Source: RGIG5612 sp017511185
GTDB lineage: Bacteria; Bacillota; Clostridia; Lachnospirales; Lachnospiraceae
Assembly: GCA_017511185.1 (NCBI GenBank)
Contig: JAFWLF010000085.1
Span: forward strand, 62,001 to 126,000
Direction of reading: 5' to 3'
DNA: 64,000 nucleotides
The translations under genes were made by a program, and so were the position numbers. The notes beneath the pieces are model-generated. The model was not told the origin of the DNA and searched no databases. It was given only the letters and a program-made list of their open reading frames with translations. This document shows, one piece after another, positions 1 through 9,600 of the stretch (the stretch's first letter is position 1; each line of letters starts with the position of its first letter).

Positions 1-1
1 T

Positions 2-166
2 GTGTCTGAAGATACAAAGGTTCCTGTATCAGGTACTGTGGCGGAGGCGGTCAATAGATTCCTCAATGAAATAAAAAATGATAATATAATCTTTCGTGAT
101 CTCGGCATCAATTCCACATTGGAAGAGGAAATTGTAGCTTTAAGAGAAATGTATGTGGTGGTTTAG
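2..166 (+). CDS. C-terminal fragment of an unidentified protein, cut by the window edge
   Basis: An open frame runs from the first bases to a TAG at 164-166 and encodes 54 residues that end in REMYVVV. The N-terminus lies outside the window. It is acidic and looks helical, but I do not recognise the family. It is AT-rich like the two genes that follow and lies about 100 bases upstream of the methylase gene, so it may belong to the same acquired block. The frame has no internal stop, but its short length gives only modest support. The 167-264 gap is A/T-rich and holds nothing I can name. Confidence 0.45.
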   Translation: MSEDTKVPVSGTVAEAVNRFLNEIKNDNIIFRDLGINSTLEEEIVALREMYVVV

Positions 167-264
167 TTAGCGTAGAAAAAGGATGGTCATTTTTTTTTAA
201 TAATAAAAAACGATTACACAAAGATAGAAACAAAGAAAAAGAAAAGTACTTGTGAGGTAAAAGG

Positions 265-1137
265 ATGTTTTATTCACCGTTAAGATATCCGGGTGGAAAA
301 GGAAAACTAGCGCCTTTTATTGCCCAAATGATAATAGAATATGGACATCAAGGAGGTATATATATTGAACCCTTTGCCGGTGGCGCAGCAGTTGCTATGG
401 AACTTTTAGAAACGGGAGTTGTATCTGAGGTCGTTATTAATGATTTGGATAAGGGAATATACTCTTTTTGGAGAGCTATTTTAACTGAGACAGAGAGATT
501 TATTAAAACAATAGAACAGACACCAATAACAATAGATGAATGGATACGACAACATGATATTTATATGAACGATAGTCATAAATACAGTTTTGAATTAGGA
601 TTCGCGACGTTTTTTTTGAATAGAACAAATAGATCTGGGATTATAAAAGGAGGAGTTATTGGAGGAAAAAAACAGACTGGCGATTGGACGTTAGATGCGA
701 GGTTTAATAAGCAAACATTGATAGATCGAATTAGAAAAATAGCTTCAATGAAGGCGAATATTCATTTATATAATAAAGATATTAAATCGTTTTTATTGCA
801 CTATGTGCCTAAATATGAAGAAAATGCTTTTATTTATTTTGATCCGCCATATTTTGAAAAAGGGAAACAGCTGTACCTTAATTTTTTTGATTATAATGAT
901 CATGTTATAATTGAAAAATATATAAGCAAAATAGTTAATTGTGACTGGATCATTACCTATGATGATACTCCGCAAATAAATCAAATATACAAACAATATG
1001 AAACAAAAAAATATGACATACAATATAGTGTTGCAAAAAAACGAAAGGCAAGTGAATTAATGATTTTTAAAAGACCTTTGCCAGATTGCTTTTTGGTAGA
1101 CCAAGATTTATGCAAAAATGGGGTAATACTTTATTAA
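265..1137 (+). CDS. dam: Dam-type (D12 class) DNA adenine-N6 methyltransferase
   Basis: This enzyme transfers a methyl group from S-adenosylmethionine to adenine N6 in DNA. The N-terminus has the D12-class SAM-binding motif YPGGKGK (residues 8-14), followed by an EPFAGGAAV segment. The catalytic DPPY motif is near residue 193 (FDPPYFEKG). At 290 residues it has normal length for Dam/M.DpnII-type enzymes. The start follows a purine-rich GAGGTAAAAGG ribosome site. It is very AT-rich compared with the restriction genes to its right, which suggests separate acquisition. The next gene, an OLD-like ATPase, starts 50 bases downstream in the same orientation, so the two probably form one unit in which the methylase marks self DNA. 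The recognition sequence cannot be read from the protein; GATC is only the commonest for the class. Confidence 0.9.
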   Translation: MFYSPLRYPGGKGKLAPFIAQMIIEYGHQGGIYIEPFAGGAAVAMELLETGVVSEVVINDLDKGIYSFWRAILTETERFIKTIEQTPITIDEWIRQHDIYMNDSHKYSFELGFATFFLNRTNRSGIIKGGVIGGKKQTGDWTLDARFNKQTLIDRIRKIASMKANIHLYNKDIKSFLLHYVPKYEENAFIYFDPPYFEKGKQLYLNFFDYNDHVIIEKYISKIVNCDWIITYDDTPQINQIYKQYETKKYDIQYSVAKKRKASELMIFKRPLPDCFLVDQDLCKNGVILY

Positions 1138-1187
1138 CCCAAGGTACAATCTTTTAATAAGCATTTAATAAATCAAGGGGAAAACAA

Positions 1188-2864
1188 ATGAAACAATTGA
1201 TAATTAATCAGTATAGAAAATTAAAAGATTTAGAGCTGAATTTCACAAATGGACTGAATGCAATTTCGGGAACGAATGGAACTTGTAAGTCCTCATTGTT
1301 ACACTTGATTAGTAATTCATTTCAGCAGGTTACTAAAACTTGTGAATGGGTAAAAGACGAAAAATGTATTCAAATAATCAATGCTGTTAATACTGTCACT
1401 AATCCCAAAGTAGAAAGCTTAACTCGTGGAGATCAACAATATAATGATCCTGCTCATGGAGTCCAAGGGACCTTATTTACAGTCGAGTATTATGATCGAG
1501 AACCGTTATCATTTCGAAGGCACAACTCTACGAGTGATTCGAGATATGCTATAAAGCCACAGTATAAACGAGGATCGGGAGATAAATTACCGTATTGCCC
1601 GATAATATATTTGGGCTTGCCTAGATTGGTTCCCTATGGGGAATTTCATAACGACGAGGCTGTTGCTGGAATAAAAAAATCTCTACCAAATGAATATAGA
1701 AAAGAAATAGCTGATTTGTATAAGGATTTTACCAATTATTGTATTTCAGACATAAAAATGCAACAAATGGGTGATGTTAAGGTTAGGTCGGAATTTGACA
1801 GTGATGTTGAGGGTGTTGATTCGAACACTATTTCTGCGGGTGAAGATAATTTATATATTATTTTAACTGCAATAGTATCGTTAAAATACTACTTTGAGTC
1901 AATTGAATCAAGTAAAACAATAGAAAGCATCCTTCTTATTGACGAGATAGATGCAACACTGCACCCTGCGTATCAAATTAAAATACTAAAACTGCTAAGG
2001 GATTACTCTCATCGATATAAAATCCAGGTGATTTTTACAACGCATAGTATGTCTGCGTTAGAAGATATGTTAAATAAAAAGGATAATGTAATATACTTAT
2101 TGGATAATATATCGAGTGTTTTTCTAATGGATGAACCGGATATATATAAAATAAAAATGCATTTAAGTTCTATGACTTCGGAAGATATATATAAGGATAA
2201 GGTCATTCCAATTTTTTCTGAAGACGCGGAAGCAAGGGTACTTTTAGAATCCCTGTTTTCCTATTATGAAAACACAAGATCAGAATTTGTTAGTGTGAAA
2301 AGATTTTTTCACATGGTCAATGTGAATATAGGCGCGGAAAACCTTATAAACATTTTTAAGGATAGTAAATTATTACAGATGACGATGAAATCCATTTGTA
2401 TTCTTGATGGTGATCATGGAGATGATTTGTCAAACTATATCATGTCCCTCCCAGGGAAAAACCATTATGGAGACGGAAAAGGCCTTCCTCCAGAGAAACT
2501 TTTATTTGAGTATGCAGAAGAACTGTATAATAATGATGATTCTTTTTGGACTGATCGTACTATAATTGAAAGAGGTTTTGGAAAACTTTATTATCTCAAT
2601 AACATAAAAAAAGAAATTGAAAAGTATAAAAAAGAATGTGAGGAAGCAAAAAAGAAAGGGGAAAAGGAACCTAAAAAAGAAAGGGTATTTAATAAGGATT
2701 TATTTAATTCACACATAGAGTTTTTCAAGTTATTATTTAAACACTGGCTGCATAATCCGGAGCATAATGAACAAATACAAAGAGTCTACGAAAACTTGAG
2801 AACTTTATTTAAAAAAGTATCAACATATAATGAAATAAACGCAGCGGAGTGGAAGATTATTTAA
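1188..2864 (+). CDS. OLD-like AAA/ABC-type ATPase, candidate defence effector
   Basis: The 558-residue protein has the SMC/RecF-like ATPase layout. Walker A is GTNGTCKSS near residue 29, an ABC-signature-like ISAGEDN is near residue 215, Walker B is ILLIDEIDATLHP near residue 247, and a TTHS H-loop follows. After the ATPase come IPIFSEDAEARVLLE and CILDGDHGDD, which resemble the E and DxD elements of a Toprim nuclease, as in OLD-family enzymes. The C-terminal 100 residues are lysine-rich. The start follows AAGGGGAAAACAA. It lies directly behind the Dam-type methylase, so a restriction-like or abortive defence pair is a reasonable inference. Toprim assignment is by motif only. A plain AAA ATPase without nuclease activity is the alternative. 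Confidence 0.75.
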   Translation: MKQLIINQYRKLKDLELNFTNGLNAISGTNGTCKSSLLHLISNSFQQVTKTCEWVKDEKCIQIINAVNTVTNPKVESLTRGDQQYNDPAHGVQGTLFTVEYYDREPLSFRRHNSTSDSRYAIKPQYKRGSGDKLPYCPIIYLGLPRLVPYGEFHNDEAVAGIKKSLPNEYRKEIADLYKDFTNYCISDIKMQQMGDVKVRSEFDSDVEGVDSNTISAGEDNLYIILTAIVSLKYYFESIESSKTIESILLIDEIDATLHPAYQIKILKLLRDYSHRYKIQVIFTTHSMSALEDMLNKKDNVIYLLDNISSVFLMDEPDIYKIKMHLSSMTSEDIYKDKVIPIFSEDAEARVLLESLFSYYENTRSEFVSVKRFFHMVNVNIGAENLINIFKDSKLLQMTMKSICILDGDHGDDLSNYIMSLPGKNHYGDGKGLPPEKLLFEYAEELYNNDDSFWTDRTIIERGFGKLYYLNNIKKEIEKYKKECEEAKKKGEKEPKKERVFNKDLFNSHIEFFKLLFKHWLHNPEHNEQIQRVYENLRTLFKKVSTYNEINAAEWKII

Positions 2865-3089
2865 AAAGTTGTTTCTTTATTTATGACAAGTAATTATTTT
2901 TTCGGATACTGCTGTTAAGAGCATTTTGGATTCCGCAATTGTAGTGTGGTTAGTAGAAAGCATTGGAAGCCGAAAGAGCAAAACATATATCTTATTCTCT
3001 TGCGTTTATAATACTAAAACCGCGATGATAGGAAATGTAAGACAAGAAGTGTTTTTTCATGGTAAAACGGTGACATTAATTCTTTAGGT

Positions 3090-4694
3090 ATGGCCAAGAA
3101 AAAAGCCGAAGAAAAAATAAATCTGGATTCGATCCTGTTCAAGTGCCGAGATATTCTTCGCGCGGCGCGGAACTCCGGTTCGTTCTTTGAAAAGCGTGAC
3201 ATGATGCTCACGCTGGTGTTCTTGCGCTTTATTGGAGAGAAATTCGAAGACGGTGTTGAGAATTTGCGTAAGGAACTACTGTCCCAGGGCCTCAATCCAG
3301 ATGATGAGGAGATTTTTAAAGCGTTTTTTGATGACGCAACTTTTACCGATGGCACGTATAACCTGCCCATAGACGCCCGATGGTCTACTATTATCAACAC
3401 ACCTGCTCCAGGATTGAATGTTGCTCTCGACACTGCCTTACATAGTATTGCTTCCAGTAGCCCACAGCTAAAAGGATGTTTTGTCGAAGGTACATTTACT
3501 ACGCGAAATCTTGCCCCGAACGATATCAAGAAGCTGATCGACGAGGTCAACAAAATCAGCCACAAGGCGTTTGGGGAAGAAAAGGACCTGATCGGCCGCG
3601 TCTATGAGTACTTCCTCAAGGAGTTTGCAGTCAACGCAACCAAGGAGGAAGGCGAATACTACACACCACATGACGTGGTGCAGATGATCGCCGCTTTGAT
3701 CGAGCCATTCGACGGTACGCTGTATGACCCCTGCTGCGGCTCTGGCGGCATGTTCATCCAGAGCGCGGAACTGGTGAGGGCAAAACGCGGTGACATTAGC
3801 CGAATCAATGTATATGGTCAGGAAAAAGAACCGGCAACCTATCGCCTTGCAAAGATGAACCTTGCTCTGCGCGGAATCAGTCACAATCTTGGCGGCGAGG
3901 CGGATTCTTCCTTTACACACGATCTCCACAAGGGGTTGTACTTTAACTACATTATGGCAAATCCGCCCTTCAATCTGAAGGGCTGGTATAACGATAACTT
4001 GAAGAGCGATTCCCGTTGGGCGGACTATGTGACGCCGCCGGAGAGCAACGCCAATTATGCCTGGATTCTGCACATTCTTTCCCACCTGAAGCCACTGGTT
4101 GGCGTGGCGGGATTCCTGCTGGCTAATGGCGCCTTGGGCGACAGTGATACGTTGGAGATCAGGAAAAAGCTGATTCAGAACGACAAAGTCGAGGCCATCA
4201 TCATCCTTCCCCGGGAACTGTTTATCATAACGGACATCAGCGTCACCCTCTGGATTCTGAACCAAAACAAGAAGGGCGGGGAATATCACGGCCGGGCGCT
4301 GCGGAACCGTGAGCATGAAATCCTTTTCATGGATCTTCGCACCTGGACGGAGAACCCGGTCAAAAATGAGAACAAAAAGAAAGTCCGCCTGATCACAGAG
4401 CAAATCGAGCGGGCTGCGGCTATCTATCACACCTGGCAGGGCGAAGGCGTTGACGGTGCGGATTATGAAGTGCCGGAGCTTTACCGCAGTGTCAGCATGG
4501 AAGAGATCAAGCGGAACGGCTGGAGCCTGATTCCCAGCAAATATATCGAGTTTATCGACCACGATTTGGAGATCGACTTCCCAGCGGAAATGAAGCGCAT
4601 CCAACAGGAGATGCGCGAGATGTTGTCGCAGGAGAAGGAGTCGCAGAAGATGCTGGAAGAAGCGTTCAGGGGGATCGGGTATGGGATTGAGTAA
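3090..4694 (+). CDS. hsdM: Type I restriction-modification DNA methyltransferase subunit HsdM
   Basis: HsdM is the modification subunit that methylates adenine within the bipartite site chosen by HsdS. At 534 residues it has normal length. An HsdM N-terminal helical domain (EKRDMMLTLVFLRFIGEKF) precedes the methylase fold. The SAM-binding motif DPCCGSGGMF is near residue 213 and the catalytic NPPF near residue 291. YYTPHDVVQMI, typical for the family, sits just before motif I. The ribosome site (TTAGGT) is weak. Base composition rises sharply here compared with the AT-rich pair upstream, marking a different origin. Its 3' end overlaps hsdS by 14 bases, indicating translational coupling. The 2865-3089 gap holds no gene I can support. 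Confidence 0.96.
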   Translation: MAKKKAEEKINLDSILFKCRDILRAARNSGSFFEKRDMMLTLVFLRFIGEKFEDGVENLRKELLSQGLNPDDEEIFKAFFDDATFTDGTYNLPIDARWSTIINTPAPGLNVALDTALHSIASSSPQLKGCFVEGTFTTRNLAPNDIKKLIDEVNKISHKAFGEEKDLIGRVYEYFLKEFAVNATKEEGEYYTPHDVVQMIAALIEPFDGTLYDPCCGSGGMFIQSAELVRAKRGDISRINVYGQEKEPATYRLAKMNLALRGISHNLGGEADSSFTHDLHKGLYFNYIMANPPFNLKGWYNDNLKSDSRWADYVTPPESNANYAWILHILSHLKPLVGVAGFLLANGALGDSDTLEIRKKLIQNDKVEAIIILPRELFIITDISVTLWILNQNKKGGEYHGRALRNREHEILFMDLRTWTENPVKNENKKKVRLITEQIERAAAIYHTWQGEGVDGADYEVPELYRSVSMEEIKRNGWSLIPSKYIEFIDHDLEIDFPAEMKRIQQEMREMLSQEKESQKMLEEAFRGIGYGIE

Positions 4695-5796
4695 GTTGGG
4701 GTTGTTTATTGCGGAATCAGACAAGCGTAATAGTGACGGAAAGCTTGATGAAAATGCAGTGGTTGGAATATCGACTCAAAAGGAACTCATAAGGACAAAA
4801 GCCAATTTGGCTGGTGTTAATTTATCATCATATAAACTGTTACCTCCAATGTCATTTGCTTATGTTCCTGATACATCAAGACGAGGAGAAAAGATTGCTT
4901 TGGCATATAACACAACGGAAGAGACGTTTCTAATCTCCTCAATATATGTGGTGTTTTATGTTTCAGATACCGGCAGTCTTGACCCCTATTATCTCTACAT
5001 GTATTTCAAGCGGCCTGAATTTGATAGGTATTCTCGGTTCAATTCATGGGGCTCAGCTCGAGAAACTTTCAACTGGGAAGATATGTGCGATATCGACATT
5101 GAGCTTCCCGACCTTCCGACGCAGCAGAAATATGTTGCCATCTACAAAGCCATGGTTGCCAACCAGCAGAGCTATGAGCGCGGGCTGGAAGATTTGAAGC
5201 TCGTCTGTGACGGGTATATCGAAGATCTGCGCCGTAAGATGCCGAGTGAAAAGATTGGTAAGTATTTGATATGGAGCGACCAACGAAACAGCTGCGGTTT
5301 GCCCGTTGATGCTGTCAGAGGGCTTTCCACAGGCAAAGAAATGATCTCGACAAAAGCAGACATGGATGGGGTCGGGCTTGAAAACTATAAAACCGTAAAA
5401 CCTGGCCAAATTGCCTATGTGCCAGACACATCCAGGCGCGGAGACAAAATCTCTCTGGGATTTAATAACACGGAAGACTCATATCTGGTTTCTTCCATTT
5501 CAACAGTTTTCGGAACAAACACAGAAAGGCTTATTCCAGAGTACCTCATGTTATTCTTGACACGGACAGAGTTTGACCGTTATGCCCGCTTTCATTCGTG
5601 GGGTTCGGCACGAGAAACCTTCGATTGGGGCGAAATGTGCGATGTTCAGATTCCAATTCCTGATGTTCAGGTACAAAAAGCTATCGCAGAAATCTTTGCT
5701 GTTTACAACGTAAGAAAACGCATCAATGAGCAACTGAAAGCCCAAATCAAAGATATCTGCCCGATTCTGATTAAAGGGTCGCTGGAGGAAGAATAA
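4681..5796 (+). CDS. hsdS: Type I restriction specificity subunit HsdS with two closely related recognition domains
   Basis: HsdS binds DNA and directs HsdM and HsdR. The 371-residue protein is built from two halves, roughly residues 1-165 and 190-345, each a target-recognition domain plus helical spacer. The halves are clearly homologous: YVPDTSRRG occurs in both (near residues 61 and 241), and SWGSARETFNWEDMCD is matched by SWGSARETFDWGEMCD. By eye about half the residues agree, far more than between the usual two unrelated domains. I infer that both halves read the same sequence, giving a bipartite, nearly palindromic site. The stop overlaps the next ATG by one base (TAATG). Confidence 0.93.
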   Translation: MGLSKLGLFIAESDKRNSDGKLDENAVVGISTQKELIRTKANLAGVNLSSYKLLPPMSFAYVPDTSRRGEKIALAYNTTEETFLISSIYVVFYVSDTGSLDPYYLYMYFKRPEFDRYSRFNSWGSARETFNWEDMCDIDIELPDLPTQQKYVAIYKAMVANQQSYERGLEDLKLVCDGYIEDLRRKMPSEKIGKYLIWSDQRNSCGLPVDAVRGLSTGKEMISTKADMDGVGLENYKTVKPGQIAYVPDTSRRGDKISLGFNNTEDSYLVSSISTVFGTNTERLIPEYLMLFLTRTEFDRYARFHSWGSARETFDWGEMCDVQIPIPDVQVQKAIAEIFAVYNVRKRINEQLKAQIKDICPILIKGSLEEE

Positions 5797-6563
5797 TGAG
5801 TGATTACGAAAAATTGAAGCAAATAATTGATGGAATCAATAGTCTTATAGCCCAGCGTGTTAAGTCTTCAGATCCAAGTTTTGAAGCATGGCACACAAAA
5901 ACCGAGAGGTTTTTAATCAAGAAATATGGTAAGAACTCGTTAGAGCATCAAAAATTTCTCGATACATATTTCAGCCCTTTAGTGTGGAGCATGGATGATG
6001 ATCAAGACAATAGAGATTCGATTGAATGGTGCAAAAACGGATTAACGTCTTGCAAAGCAATCTTTGAAACATATTTGGAAGATTTACAAGAAGAACCCGC
6101 ATTAAATTCAAGTATATCTCCAGCACAAAATGCCAATAAGGTCTTTATCGTTCATGGGCATGACGGTGAGTTGAAAGAATCCGTTGCGCGCATTATTGAA
6201 AAACAAGGCATCGAAGCTATTATTCTCTCAGAAAAGGCTAACCAAGGACGCACAATAATCGAAAAGTTTGAAGATTACAGTGATGTCGGCGGCGCAATAT
6301 GTTTGTTCACCGCAGATGACATCGGAAATGAAAAATCCAAATCGGAAAGTAATTCACGAGCGAGGCAGAACGTAGTTTTTGAAGCCGGATATTTTATGGG
6401 CAAACTCGGCAGAGACCATGTTGTTCTTTTGGCAGATAGTGGAATTGAAATGCCTTCAGATCTTTCCGGTGTGGTATACACAAATACAGCTAACTGGCAG
6501 TTTGAGTTATTGAAAGAACTGAATGCTATGGGATATAAAGTCGATATGAACAAACTGCTTTAA
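5796..6563 (+). CDS. TIR-like predicted nucleotide-binding protein (PF10137-type) inside the restriction operon
   Basis: The C-terminal half of this 255-residue protein carries the hallmarks of the CAP12/PF10137 TIR-like family. These are VFIVHGHD near residue 115, NQGRTIIEKFE near residue 149, RARQNVVFEAGYFMGKLGR near residue 188 and a closing WQFELLKEL. The first 100 residues are a helical region I do not recognise. Relatives degrade or bind NAD-like nucleotides in anti-phage signalling; whether this one is active cannot be seen. It starts inside the hsdS stop codon and ends 41 bases before hsdR, so it is co-transcribed with the restriction system. An abortive back-up effector is a plausible role. 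Confidence 0.85.
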   Translation: MSDYEKLKQIIDGINSLIAQRVKSSDPSFEAWHTKTERFLIKKYGKNSLEHQKFLDTYFSPLVWSMDDDQDNRDSIEWCKNGLTSCKAIFETYLEDLQEEPALNSSISPAQNANKVFIVHGHDGELKESVARIIEKQGIEAIILSEKANQGRTIIEKFEDYSDVGGAICLFTADDIGNEKSKSESNSRARQNVVFEAGYFMGKLGRDHVVLLADSGIEMPSDLSGVVYTNTANWQFELLKELNAMGYKVDMNKLL

Positions 6564-6604
6564 TAGATAGGCACATTGGCAGATTTATAATGGAGGCATA
6601 GTAT

Positions 6605-9600
6605 ATGTCTAAACTCCAAAACTATAACGGTCGCTATTGTGAGTCGGAATATGAAAATGCGTTCCTCTCTTTTTTAGAGGCGGAGGACTGGCAGTATCTT
6701 GCCGGAAACAGCCTTGTGCGCGATTCAAAACGCGAAGTGTTGTATGCCGACGATCTCGAGCAGTTCCTGAGCAAGACGAATCCGGATCTGCTTGCAGAAG
6801 AGGTGCGGCAGATCATGGATACCGTGTGTCTTGCTGGTGCAGAGAGCGATTTTGCTACGCTGCATAAGGTCTATGGCTGGATGGTCAACGGCATTCAGTT
6901 TACCCCGCAGACTGGGATTGCCCGTATGGTGGCTTTGATTGATTTTGACGATCCGGACAACAACATTTTTCGGGCTGTCAATCAGTTCACAGTTGAATAC
7001 ACGAATAATGGGCAAGTTGAGAACCGCCGCCCGGATATTCTTCTGTTTGTCAATGGGCTGCCATTGTGCATCATCGAACTGAAAAATCCGGCAGATGCCA
7101 ATGCGACGATCTATGACGCGTGGGAACAAATCAATACCCGTTATTGGCGTGATATTCCACACCTGCTGCATTACTGCCCCTTGGCATGTATTTCTGATGG
7201 AGTAAAAACTAGGCTTGGTACGGTTCGGACACCTTATGAGCATTTCTATGCTTGGCGACGGATAAACGATGAAGATAAAGTATCTACGTTGCCTTTTGAG
7301 GAAACGCAGACCATGATCAAGGGTGTTTATAGCCCTGCGCGTTTTCTTGAGATTTTTCGTGATTATATTTACTTCCAAGACAGCGAATATGATAGCGATG
7401 AGGTCGAAATCGTCTGTAGATATCCCCAGTTTTTTGCAGCTCGGCTGCTTAAGCGGAGCATTGTAAAATCTGTTATAGAAAAGAGCGGCAAAGGCGGCAC
7501 ATATTTTGGGGCTACTGGTTGTGGTAAGACCTATACGATGGCTTTTCTTGCCCGTCAGCTCGCTTTGCGCTGCACAGATGTACCGGAAATAGGTTCTCCT
7601 ACCATCGTAATGATAGTGGATCGTGAGGACCTCCAAAAACAAGGTGCAAAGCTGTTTACCAAAAGTAAAGAGTTCCTGAACCTTGGGGAAGTCAGTGTAG
7701 TACAGAACAGAAGAAAACTTCGGGAAGAGCTCGGTGCAAGAGAAAGTGGCGGTTTCTATATTTGCACGATACAGAAGTTCTGCGACCGTGAGGATGATAA
7801 GATTGGGCTTATCAATAGTCGCGCTAATATTATATGTTTCTCCGATGAGGCGCATAGAACTCAGCTTGAACACTCCAAAAAGATCCAATTCAGTAAAGAT
7901 ACAGATGAAAACATGCGGGCTATGATCTCCAAACCATATGCTAAAGTATTGCGAGAGGCATTCCCCCAGGCTACATTTGTTGGTTTTACTGGAACTCCTA
8001 TAGCAGAAACATATCAGACTTTCGGTGAAGAAATAGACCGATATTCAATGGACCAGGCTGTTGCTGATGGACAGACTGTGCCAATTAAGTATCATCCTCG
8101 TATTGCAAAGGTGCTCCTGGATCAAGAAAAGGTTAAGCAGATCGAAGCGTATTACAAGCAGTGCGCGGAGGATGGTGCAACAGAAGAAGATATTGAAGCC
8201 AGCAAGAAGGCGATGAGCTCGATGGAAATCATCTTGGGAGAGCCTTCTCGTTTGGCTCGCCTTGCTGTGGATATTCATGATCATTATGTCTCTTCCTGTG
8301 CGAATGATCCAAATCGTGTGCAAAAGGCTATGATCGTGTGTTCCAGCAGAAAAATCGCATATGATTTGCTGAAACAATTCCAGGACAAGTACCCGGAATG
8401 GTTCGTTGAAAAGAAAGCTGCAGATGGAATACCTGTTACGACTGAAGATCTGAGTAAACTGAAGCCCATGCCATTCATTGCAATGGTAGCAAGTGTCGGA
8501 AGCAACGATCCCGCGGATATGTATAACTACCTCGGCGGGGTAAAGAATGACAAGCGTTCCGATGACCTTGACGCCATGTTCAAGGAGAAAAAATCAAACT
8601 TCCACATTGTTATTGTCGTAGATATGTGGATCACCGGATTTAGCGTTGATACGCTTACATACATGTACAACGACAAGCCTCTGAAGAAGCATATGCTTAT
8701 TCAGACAATTAGTCGCGTCAACAGATTGTATGCAGGGAAAGATTACGGCCTGATCGTCGATTATATCGGCATTCGTGATAATATGCGCGAAGCTATGAAA
8801 ATATATGGCGGCGATAATTCAGTCGCGCCTACTGCCGATGACGTTGAACAGGCTACCGGTGTGTTCCGAGAAGAATTGTCAATCCTGAAAGACCTGTTTG
8901 CTGGGTATGATCTTATGCCGTTCCTCGATCCAAACAGAGACCCTGCGGAACGATACATGTTATTGGCAAAAGCCGCAGAATATGTGTTTGTTTCTACCCA
9001 GGAACTTCAATCAGAAGGTGGTAACGGTAAGAGCGTTCAGAAGGTTTCTTTTAAGACATATTTTCTGAAAACCGTCAAGAGGATGCGGGCAGCCTACGAT
9101 ATTTGTCAGCCCTCCGGTGAACTGGGAGAAGAAGAATCCGCACTTGCCCAGTGTTTTATGGCAATCGCAGGTTTTGTAAGAAAAATGAGCGGAACCAGCG
9201 AAGTGGATACAGATACCATGAATCGCCGCGTGGCGAAAATGGTAGAAGAAGCATTAAGGTACAATAAGGTCGAAAGCGTTCTGGAGGATGGAGAACAGGA
9301 AGATATTTTTAGTCCGGAGTATTTTGAAAAACTGTCTGACGTGAAGATGCCTGCATCCAAACTGGAATTGTTGGTCAAAATGCTACGGAAGCAAATTAGA
9401 GAATACGGCAAAACAAATCAGATGGCGGCGAAGAAATTCCAGGAAATGCTTGAAGAGACCATCAAGCAATATCATGAACGGCGGAAACATCTTACTGCGG
9501 AGGAGGCTGGGGCTGCACAGGAGCAAACCTCGGAAGAGATTATCCGAAATGCTACAGAGCAGGCTCTGCGAATTCTCAAGGAAATGAACGCTGACAGGGA

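Noticed and set aside
2886..3088. Open frame directly upstream of hsdM
   Set aside because: It lacks a convincing start codon and ribosome site and shows no family similarity. It could be a decayed gene, but support is too weak.
3468..4724. Minus-strand frame of 418 codons
   Set aside because: It mirrors the hsdM coding frame; the plus strand carries unmistakable methylase motifs.
6725..7888. Minus-strand frame of 387 codons
   Set aside because: It is a shadow of hsdR with no recognisable domain or ribosome site.
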